Shown here: positions 33,801 through 43,609 of the stretch, one piece after another | How the letters are laid out: every line of letters begins with the position of its first letter | How positions within the stretch are numbered: the first letter of the stretch is position 1 | Assembly (NCBI GenBank): GCA_021234155.1 | Contig: JAJEKV010000001.1 | Span: 35,942,826 to 36,006,825 of the forward strand | Length of the DNA stretch: 64,000 nucleotides | Direction of reading: 5' to 3' | From: Isoetes taiwanensis | Lineage: Eukaryota; Streptophyta; Lycopodiopsida; Isoetales; Isoetaceae | Notes under the pieces: model-generated | Databases searched by the model: none | Seen by the model: only the letters and a program-made list of their open reading frames with translations | What the model was told of the DNA's origin: nothing | Position numbers and translations under genes: made by a program

Positions 33801-36624
33801 ATATAACCATAAGGGGCATTGTTGCAACTGCACAAGGATCTAGCATTTGTATTCTGTTCGAACTGAGCTACCTCTAATAGAGGCTCTTTCAGATTGTCAG
33901 GTCCCAAGGAATTAGATAATTCGATCACATCATTTTCTCTGCTATCTGAGGCTTCAAATTCAGAATTAGAAAATGGATCCTGTTTTTCTGAAGGAATGCA
34001 TTCCATATGCTGCATGGCATTAGACTCTTCTAGTAGATCACTCCCTTCTCCATGTTCATTTGGAGATGAATTTTCTCCTGACAATAACATCAAACATAGG
34101 ACAAAGAACTCAACACTTCAAGTAGATCAAAGATAATTTAGCTTGTTGTTGCTTGCCTGTTTTGGAAATTAACATCGTGTCATCAACTGTTACAAATGAT
34201 TTTTCGTCATGCCTCTCTTCACATGAGCCGTTCTGATTGCTCCCAAGATGGTCGTCTAAGTTATCTAGATTATGACCTCCATCTTTATCATCAATGTAAT
34301 GCTACGAAAAACAAACCCTCGGATTAGCATGCGCTTGTCTTTTCAAGAACCCTATGAGCAATTATTAGAGACTACCTTAGATTCTTCAGCTCTCTCCTCA
34401 GGCCGGGTTCGTTCTTTTGGGGGGCTTCCATGCTGCACATCTTTATCAACATAAACAGACTTGAATAACACATAACCAGAACCCTTCAGTTAACAGGTGT
34501 TTTACAGAATTGCTGCTTGCCTATTTTGAAAGGATGTCCTGAGAAGTCAGTAGAGATCACAACCGTTGCTTCTTCAGTTTCCATAGTCATGTTTTCAGGC
34601 AAGCCCCTTTCTTTTGGGAAGCTCTCCATAGCATGTTCATGCGACGCATCTTTATTAATGTAAATGCACTTAAGAGGATTGCAAAAAATGATAATCAAAC
34701 AAACTTTACTTGCCTGATCCATCCACTTGTTCTGTTACTTCCGGCAATGTGTTGCTTCTACCAATACTATCATCCTTCAATTTTGGAACAGCTTCAGCAT
34801 AGACAATTTTCTTGTAACCTTTTTCCATAGTGAGGTTGCAACTGTACTACAGCAGTATTAGGATCCATGAGCATGAACATACGCATATCATGGTAGTGGC
34901 AACGAGATTTAGAGGGAGTTATATCATCTACCATGTTGTGAATACCTACCAATTAATTTCGGGAGATAACAATGATGGAGCATCTTCCATGGGAAGTAGG
35001 GGATCAGCAGATAAGATGTACTCTGTTTGATTTTTTGGTATGAAGTCTTCATCTGGTTCGGCCTCCTTAGCTTGTTCAGCTTGTAATCCAGGCATTACAG
35101 ACATCCCTTGATTTACCTTTAAAACAGGAGCTGAGAAATGGCCATCACTCATGCATCAGAGCATAAAAATATAAATCCTATGAAGTATAATAGAAGATGA
35201 AATTGCTACAACTCAAAGCGAAAGTATGAACTTGGCAAATAGAATCTTGTACAATAGAGTGACCTTATGTACAGGTAATCTGTGTATGCCTTAAACTCAG
35301 AGCTGATCCAACCAATGCAATGCTTTTGCTCGTAACTCCAAATACCACATAAACTATTAATTTGCCTTCAACTGATGAATGCAAGAAGTTTGACATAAGA
35401 TAATTCAACCTTCTGTTGGTTGAACGACCAGCTGCATTTCACAGCACTGACTAGCCTCATTAGTGCTTGTGCTGGTTGTTATCTTGTCCTTAAAGTTGCA
35501 AGCCATCTCTTCCCCCATGTCAAATCCACAGTTACCATGGCCCAAAAGCAATGCCAAACTCATCCCTGTGTTCTCTTCCGCATATTCTTCAGGTCTGGAA
35601 TCACCTTAGATTTCTCAATACATCAGATTTTCAAATTATTTGCTCTTAATGTTAAATTTTTTATTTATCAACACTTCCGTCCACCTCAGGCTATAAAATC
35701 CTATGTTGCAACCATATCATGAATTCATAATTACTCATTCCATATCTTTCTGCTCAACCTTACTCAGAACTTGGTCCTTTGGCATTTTACATCCAAAACA
35801 CTACAACTAGTGCATATCTGATTTCTCAGGTAAGTGAAATGTCATAAATTTAAGGTTACAGTACTTTTGCAAAAAGTTCTTCATCCAATTTGGTGAAGTA
35901 CTCCCTTCCTGCAGCAACACATAACTTCAATACCATGCAACAAAGAAGGATGTCAAGTAGAAGACAGGAAACTTCACAACTTACATCCACTTCATTTTCC
36001 TCTTTCTGGAAACGAAGCAACTGAGTATGCAACTTTTCTGAAATTTCTTCCTGCCGCAGGAAAGCTTCATGAAATTTCTCCATGGCACTAGTCATTCCCT
36101 GTAACTGTTCTGCCAATGCCTTGAATTACAAGCAAATGCCTTCGTGTAAGTACAAGAGACATTATATGATAAAAGTTATGCTATATTTGATACAAATCAA
36201 AGATATCCAGAATAACGTAAAATACGGTTTGGAAACCAAGCCTTCTCTACGAAATTAACATTATACACATGTTTGCTTTGCTGTATATGATGGAAGATAG
36301 CACCATCTGGCCTGATCAAAGTAAGAGGCTGATCTAGTTGTTGGGAAGTAGAAGCCACATCAACACCGTGAAGCTTGCCCAAAAATGACATTTGAGGAAT
36401 TTTCTTCGTTAGATCAGCAAATCCAATAAGTTTATCTGCATCTGATATCTGATCTACATGTGTTGACATATCTAGATAGATGATGACAATGCATGCAAAT
36501 GCGCAGAATCATATAAAAGTTCTTCAAGACTTTCTTAGATAAAAATTGACAATGAAGGGAAATCAAGGACTTATCTTCATCCCACATCGAAAGATGGATA
36601 TAGGGAAGCTATAAGAAAGTGATG

Positions 36625-36935
36625 CTGTGCCATTGAACATTAAAGATGAACTGGGGGAGGTAGCTTTCAGCTTTAAGCCATCCATAGATCCTACCTTCCC
36701 CTTCCAATTTCAGTTGGGGGAGTTTGGTTGAAATAAAAACTGCAAATAAGCGCTTCATTTCATTTCTAATCAAGCTAAATGTTTACCATTCTCTAACCAC
36801 CCTCAATATAGTAGATAGCCTAGAGAAGTTTCGCAGTTCCCTCTAAATATGAAGCTGTGCCATTGAAGACTGGAGAAGGCAGCAACTTTAAGCCATCCAT
36901 AGATCTTTCCAATGTCAATTCATGGGGACTTGTTT
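36625..36935. repeat. Pair of intronic direct repeats
   Basis: The string gctgtgccattgaa followed by a linker and ctttaagccatccatagatc occurs near 36626 and again near 36853. Confidence 0.65.
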
Positions 36936-38999
36936 GTGCCAAGGCTTGCCTCTTCATAAGCAGGGGTATGACTGTGCGCATGGGTGAGATGGATGGAATA
37001 TGATGGAAATTAAACTCTAACTAGTGCTTCACTTCATTCCCACTAAAAGAAATCAAGCTAGATGTTCGCTCCATTCTCTACCACCCTCATAGATAGCCTA
37101 GAAAGTTCCCTAAGATGCACAGCATATGCCAACCACTAGAGAGGAATTCACCTGTTCTAAAATGTAGGAAATAACTTCTACAAAAACTTACAGAACTGGT
37201 GGCAATGGATGATAAAAGTTCTGCACAGACATCGATGCAAGCCTTAAGTTTAAATGATGTTTAATTTTTGGTTACATTTTTCTCAGAAAATTTGGACTAA
37301 GTCATCTATTTGAAGTAAATAAACAAGCCAGTTGCAGGTGCTATTGTCCTTCAAAGGTTCAATGTCTGCCACTACTTCAGATATGTTACTGCTGAAAGAC
37401 ATATACAACGTGGTCTACAAAGTTCTGTTGGTTACCTCCTTTTCTGCAACTAACTGGGCAATAACCCCATCCTTCGTCTTTCTAACATCTTCGACATTTG
37501 TGAGTCAAGCTTCAACAATTTACTTCCAATCCTATTGAGTAAAATACATAGAGAAAAGGATATTTTTGAGCTGTTTATCCTGTTTCCTTGTTGTAAGGCT
37601 TCTACTTTCTCCTCCAAGGAGAGTACCAGGTTTTCTTTCAAACTAAGCAAATGCATGCTATCCTTCAGCTTTCCTTCTAAGGAATGGATTTGGTCTGCAG
37701 AGAAACAACCAAATTTTACAGATACAAGTAATTCCAGAACTCAAGAAATGTTAAAACAACCTATTAAAAGCTTCTCGCAGTCATATAAGCGCACCATTTC
37801 GTTTTTAACCTTCTCAACTGCATGACCATGCACAATGGTAAGCACAACTTCACTTCGCAAAAGGAACTGTATCCAGAGAATAATGAAGAGTCAAAACTGC
37901 ATTCTGAGTATATTGCAGCAGCAGAAACTTACGATCATCTTCTCTAGAATGAAACAGTGTTTTGGTCTCATTCAAAATGTTCTTAATAGAGACTGTAGCA
38001 GATTCAATTTCATCAAACATTGCAGAATGTCTGTTGAGTTTCTCCGTAAGAACACCTTGCAGCCTCTCTTTGTCTTGTAGCTTCCTTTCTAGATGGTAGT
38101 TGGATACCTGTTATAATTGCATAAAAGCTGTTAAATCATTATTCTAGAAAGAACAGATGCAAGATCACCAACAAAAGGGACCATGATATCATAAAGGTAC
38201 TTTCTTTAATTCCTGGGAAACACGCAAGTTAGAAACATGGTAATATAGCATAACTAGACCATGTGTCTCATCCGGACTGCACTTGCCTCCTAATACATCT
38301 AATATTGGCACCTAAGTTCATAAGGAACAAACATTTGATCTATTAAGAATCTCCAACATCATTTGTTATTTCCTTGAATAGCTCAGCCATTAACAAGCAA
38401 GCAACTAATAAAGGCAAATATCCTAAGCAGGATGGATGCATTCACAATTATTGGTGAGACATGGCATGTCCAAATTACCTGGTCTTTAAATTGTAAAATT
38501 GCTTTTTTGTTATTTCGAGTCAAAGATTTTTCAAAACTAGCATAAGCCATCAATCATCATATACTGCTATTAAGCTTATAAACAAAAGAAAGGGGTCGGT
38601 GAATGAACCTTCAATTCTTCCACCAATGAACTTCTTGATTGGAGCAGCATATCTAACTCCAGCCTCAGGTTTTTCTCCTTCTCCCTCATCATGGAGACTT
38701 CACAGTTTAATGCAGTTACCTTATTCAGCAAATGAAACAGAATGATTCAAACCATGAAGACCACTTGCTGAACATTGCCATGACTAATATATTGTGGGAA
38801 CTAACAACAGTTATAAAAGGCTAGTATTTAAGGAGGCAAATAACTCATTATTATAGACATCTTAAGTACCATGGCAATTCCTTTATGTTTCACAAAGGCA
38901 CCAAGATTTGTGAACTAGTGTTGACATAACAACTGCAAGCATGAGAACACTTGCCTTGCATGACTGGATAGATCAAGTAAATTATACCATGTTCTGGAG

Positions 39000-40680
39000 C
39001 CTTTCACGGGTGTCGTCGTGTTCTTGAATTTTAGACTGAAGAGATGCAACTTGCTGTTGATGTGCAATATCAGCTGTTTTATGCTTCTATTCATGGATGA
39101 AAACCCCAATTACAAGGATCCAATAAAACAAGCTTATGTTCAACGATAGAGTATACCTCTAATATGGATGTAATCTCTTTCCGCACCAGATGTTCCTTTT
39201 CCTAAAAGAAAGACAGCAAGCTGTCAGTGATAATGTCTCCTTCTTAATTCGACATCTCTACAGCATTGTGATCAACCATTATAGATAAACCAGATAATTT
39301 TTAAGTGGAGGTTTTTAGGTCAATTCTAAGAGGTGAAGTTCATCCCATGCACAGTGCACACCCAATTGAAATTGTGTAAGACAATACAACGATCATGTTA
39401 ACAAAAAATTACAATACCCTTGTGAGAAATGTGTGCCAACCTTGAGGCATAGATAATCCTCAGATTCCTTGTTTATATGGCATTGAAGCAATGAATTTCA
39501 GAATAGATATTTCTATTGTGTATAAAGTTCTAGCAAACCAGATGCAGAGCAGGTGCATTATTGAGGGCTGGAACTGGCTATTAGCGAAAAATGCCTTAAC
39601 ACATAATACAAAAATGAGGAGGCTCTGAGAATTCTAAGAATTTAACTTGAAGACACCATACCTTTACTAGTCTAACATCGGAGAGAAAATTCTGCAACTT
39701 GTATTTGTACTTTGAAAAGGAAGGCTTCAATGGATATTCCTTGTCTGAGACCTTTAAAAAAGGAGAACAAGCTTTAGACCATGGATGGCATTCAATAACA
39801 TTAGGGAACAGAGAGAGCAATTATGCCATTTGTACTGGTGCATAAACGAAACTATATTGCCCTTCCAATTTTGATTCGTAACTCCACTATTGCTGTTCCA
39901 GACCATAGAGGGAACAGAGTAGACACCAAATTTATTATGCCAGCCAGTAATTCCCTTTTTTGTGTAATTTAATCACAAAGGCAAGCACAGCAAGCAACAG
40001 ATTATTGGCAAAAAAATGTGTCCATATTTGGTGTTTCATGAAACTACTAGACCGGGGCTTTATATTGATTGAGGGAAAAAAATACCATGTTTTGGTGTCT
40101 TTCACTTGTAACATTTCGTTTTTGTTGAGTTTTAGACTGAAGAGATGCAACTTGCTGCTGGTGTACAATGTCAACCATTTAGTGCTTCTGCATATGAAAA
40201 TAGTAACAGCATATTTCATTCATATATGTAGTACATTTTGAAATCTACTTATAGTCAGATCGTAGTACATGCAATATGATAGAAGATAGGTCAATACAGC
40301 ATGCATTATACAGCCAAAAAATAAGTGAAACGATGCAAATGTGACTAGGCCTGGTGGGGGCATCAAATTTTTAGGAGTTGCTCTTTGGTAACTCGAATCC
40401 ATGGCAATGTTTTGGATCTGGCGGTCTAGTATCTTACACAACAAGAAGATAGAAATGCATGTTCAAGTCCAACGAAGCTGAAAATTACCATCCCGAGAGC
40501 CAAAGAATTGGTGAGGAGAGACATTACATCCTTTGTCATCCTATGTTTTCTACATCTATAATAGTCTCCAGAATCCTTGGCCTTTGAACTTGGAGATGGT
40601 CTCTGAAGCAAAAATTGCCTTTACCAGTCTAAAACCTTGCAACTGATATTTGCACTTCGGAAAGGAAGGCTTATTAAGTG
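39000..40680 (-). repeat. Tandem duplication of coiled-coil exons
   Basis: The exon reading HQQQVASLQSK at about 39090-39000 recurs at about 40180-40090, where the start of the frame carries a TAG and downstream residues have drifted. A second exon (PSFSKYKYKLQNF near 39720-39665) recurs as PSFPKCKYQLQ near 40670-40610. The spacing between copies is about 1.0-1.1 kb for both. Confidence 0.7.
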
Positions 40681-41212
40681 TCCTGTAGTATTTGGAAAGT
40701 GACGACCAAACATTATACTTCGTTCATCATTCTAGCTTGTTTATATAAGTGATTCCAATAATGTGTAACGTCTTTTAGCTGGTTTACCATTATCAGACAT
40801 TAGATCATTTGATGGTAACGAATGGCGGATTTAGAAGCGCACAGTTGAACTTTCAAAAGTATTCGCAAAATTTAGACTGGATTTGCAACTGCATCTGGAG
40901 TTACAAACTAAAAATTACATTAACAGATCTTACATGTATAGAGCTCAAATTATTAATCCGAACTACAAAATTGGAAGCATACCTGAGATTGCACTATCGC
41001 AGGAGTGGACGATCTGTCTGTATGAAGTTTGCCTTGTTTAAATTTTCTGCGGCCGTTGGATAAAACTTTCTTTGAAATGCGTCTCATCCAGACCGTCTAC
41101 TTCAACCTGATACGTAAATGCCTAACCACATCAGTTTATTATTTTTTGGATTTGGAGGTGCTGCCTCCCTAGCTCATAACTAAATATAGGATGGAGAAGA
41201 AGATGGTCATGA

Positions 41213-41325
41213 TTTTTGGGTTGCCCTTAAAGGGGGCAAACCCTTGTTTATGTGGGTTTGTGGCATATTCCAAGTATATGCCAGTATATAGTTGGAATAT
41301 GCCTATGACTGCTCCAAACCCATTA
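41213..41325. repeat. Dispersed repeat with gggttgccc / gggcaaaccc arms
   Basis: tttttgggttgccc, a short spacer, gggggcaaaccc and a tail rich in atatgcc. A second copy lies at 47510-47608, and related gggttgccc or gggcaaccc strings appear near 51310 and 60690. Confidence 0.6.
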
Positions 41326-41369
41326 TTGGGTGTAAACTGTCGGTCGTTTCCGTTGTTGGGCCGCCACTC

Positions 41370-41573
41370 TTGAAACCGGCTAACCGGAGAGGCTTGCTCT
41401 GGGCAACCAGGGATATTACAGTGTGGGATTTAGTATCTGGACTTCCCATCTCCCATCTGAAGCCCTGCGCCTCTTCTGGAAATTCGCTAGCTTGCATTGG
41501 ATGCCACTTTGTTGCAGTGTCACAAATCAATAAGCCTGGAAGCGGTGCCATATTCTTATGGACATGGCAAAAG
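41370..41573 (+). pseudogene. WDR18/RID3-like WD40 exon fragment
   Basis: RID3/IPI3/WDR18 is a WD40 subunit of the Rix1 complex in 60S ribosome assembly. The frame reads ITVWDLVSGLPISHLKPCAS, then LACIGCHFVAVSQINKPGSG and IFLWTWQK, ending at a CAAAAG|GT donor. The order (WD strand, CAS, LACxGxxFxxxSQ, G-ILxWxW) matches the N-terminal blade of the family. No ATG precedes it, and the next exon is not found downstream, so it is an isolated fragment. Confidence 0.55.
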
Positions 41574-41639
41574 GTCCGTTATTGGAGACTTGTGCACTTT
41601 GTGTTGTTGCTAAGAACTTGATTGAAGGAAATATACATA

Positions 41640-41990
41640 TGTAAATGCAGAGGGGCAGGAACAAGAGATCAGAGCTGATGAACTAAAGAGCTCAGAAGAA
41701 CAAGAAAGCCTGTCAACTCCGAATCTGCTCATACAATAATTCATTTCCTTGTCCTGAGGAGAAATAGCTTTGAGCAAATTTTACCAGAAGATTTGGGGAC
41801 TTCGTCTCCCGAGTTAGCTGTCAAATTGATCACAAGCTTTATTGAAGATGGATATAAACTCTTTCATTTTGAGTGCACTGGCACAAAATTTCTACTCAAG
41901 TATCTTCATCTCTGTAAGAGTAGCATAAATCCATTGTCTCTCACACTTAGGGATTCTCATGATAAGCTATATGATGAGATTAATTTATAG
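41640..41990 (+). pseudogene. Unknown protein fragment left of the 720-bp element
   Basis: A coding-like stretch: EQEIRADELKSSEEQESLST, then after a frame change SPELAVKLITSFIEDGYKLF and LLKYLHLCKSSINPLSL. I do not recognise the family. It is directly abutted by the inverted-repeat element, and a related-looking stretch resumes on the other side. Confidence 0.35.
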
Positions 41991-41995
41991 TAATT

Positions 41996-42715
41996 GGGAA
42001 AAACTACAAAATGCCCCTAACTTTTCGCTTATTTCACAATATGCCCTTAACTTTCTGAAAATTCACAAAATGCCCCTGGAAATGTATACATGTATTTGTA
42101 CTCATTGAAATTTTACAAAATACCCTTAACTTTTACTTAAATTCATGAAATGCCCTTAACTTTTGCACATATTCAGAAAGGCCTTTCTAAATGTACATCC
42201 TTCTAGAACTTTTGATCAAATTCATAGAACACGCTTTACTTTTGCTTACCTTCACACAATGCCTTTTGTACCATCAAAATATTTCAGATATCGGGAAGAC
42301 ATATGAGAATATAGAAATAAGTTTTTGAACTCAATGAGCTAGAAAAATCGTCTCTGATGTGTTTTGTTTGAAGATTGGAATTTCAATTGAGCTAGAAAAC
42401 TTGTTTCTAAAATTTTAAGATGAATGTTCCTAATATCAAGGGTACAAAGGGCATTGTATGAAGTTAAGCTAAACTAAAATGCATTCTATGAATTTAATTG
42501 GTTGTAGAATGTATACATTTAGGAAGGGCTTTTTGTGATTTTGTAAAAAAGTTAAGGGCATTTCATGAATTTAAGTAAAAGTTAAGGGTATTTTATAAAA
42601 TTTCAAATAAGACAAATACATATATACATTTTCAAGGGCATTTTGTGAATTTTTAGAAAGTTAGGGGCATATTATGAAATACATGAAAAGTTAGGGGCAT
42701 TTTGTAGTTTTTCCC
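41996..42715. mobile_element. Long inverted-repeat element, 720 bp
   Basis: Left end gggaaaaactacaaaatgcc and right end ggcattttgtagtttttccc are perfect reverse complements. The similarity continues inward for roughly 200 bases on each side as diverged arms rich in aaaatgccctaactttt. Flanking taatt on both sides (41991-41995, 42716-42720) is a likely target duplication. No coding capacity. A foldback or Mutator-like MITE is plausible; a 5-bp duplication does not decide. Confidence 0.75.
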
Positions 42716-42720
42716 TAATT

Positions 42721-42917
42721 TATATTGTAAAGAGGTCAACTTAACACAGACTGAGAAGCAAACATTAGAACACTTGGTTAGTTGTGCTACTCTTTCAAGT
42801 GAGAGAGTTAAAGAGGTTATATTGCCAGGCTTCTCATGTGCTCTTGGAGATGTGGTATTAGCTTTGAGAGACGAAGTTGAAGAATTGAAAGATTGTCTCA
42901 TCAAGAAGAGTACTTAG
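42721..42917 (+). pseudogene. Unknown protein fragment right of the 720-bp element
   Basis: Frame reads CKEVNLTQTEKQTLEHLVS, then PGFSCALGDVVLALRDEVEE and stops after LIKKST. The ending is acidic and helical, as at a protein C-terminus. It may be the continuation of the fragment at 41640-41990, although the two frames do not join directly. Confidence 0.35.
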
Positions 42918-43600
42918 GGACGGCTCTTGTTCTTGTTTTATAAATGCATGGTGTCTCTACATATACATTGGGCGGCTTCTGTTGTTCTTTTTTGTTGCAG
43001 AATGGTTTGATGACTTGTAGATGGGATGGGCAGATCAAGCTGTGGAATAATACTTACAACGATAAGCATGAAGAGGTAATGGCACGATTCTTTGCATTCT
43101 ATGTTGCTTTGCATTAACGTAAAATTAAAAGGCCTTTGAGATGACCCTCGTTGCTTTTCATGTGGCACTTGTCATATGTTTTGCTTAATAGGCCCCTTTC
43201 TTGTTGTGCATCACAGTCATATCAGAGGAGGTGTTGATAACATAGTGATGCCCATCCATTTTGCTGCAGATATGATGATATAAAGAGTTAGTATTTGTAC
43301 AGTGATACTGGTGCAATGTTAAAAAGCATAATGAGGAATGGTATTAATAATGAAGCAAATTATCTTTTTGCTTTGTGTTTATCGACATATTTAAGCTTTG
43401 GGCTTGGAGTAGAATATTTCTTTCACTAATACAATGTATGAGTATGGGTGGTTTGATGTAAAAGAGGAGCAACATACGATTGATAGAAATATTTGTAGTG
43501 ATTAAATATGATGGCATGAAACCTAATGCTGGCAGAGTATAGAACGATATTTGTTGGCAAATCATATGATAGTATTTGGAGTGAGCTGCTAATGCCTATA
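42918..43600. other. Between gene fragments
   Basis: A short exon-like piece after a TTGTTGCAG acceptor at 43001 reads NGLMTCRWDGQIKLWNNTYN, a WD40-type strand (DGQIKLW). The rest shows nothing. Confidence 0.4.
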
Positions 43601-43609
43601 TGTTTATGT

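Larger units (their letters stand above)
33378..40650 (-). pseudogene. Coiled-coil protein with C-terminal PHD-type zinc finger (exons scattered, N-terminus not found)
   Basis: The C-terminus is clear. Exons 34077-33800, 33734-33668 and 33541-33378 join in frame into a Cys-x-Cys...C-x2-C-x4-H-x2-C...C-x2-C array (CSCNNAPYGYM; VKCANCDKEFHAACI; GYVCNDC) followed by a basic RKRRR and a TAG stop at 33380. The CxC start and MVKC spacing resemble the PHD fingers of plant SHL/EBS proteins, which read methylated H3K4. Upstream exons (34160-35150) are acidic and Ser/Glu-rich. Those between 35860 and 39750 read as coiled coil (MEKFHEAFLRQEEISEKLHT; LKENLVLSLEEKVEALQQGN; CEVSMMREKEKNLRLELDML; HQQQVASLQSKIQEHDD). 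One distinct block, 36469-36197, reads KIPQMSFLGKLHGVDVA and TLIRPDGAIFHHIQQ, unrecognised. Several exons end before a GC-type donor (gcaagc). Exons near 39.0-39.75 kb have decayed second copies at 40.1-40.65 kb. It may still be expressed; I call it a pseudogene because the N-terminus is not readable. Confidence 0.5.
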
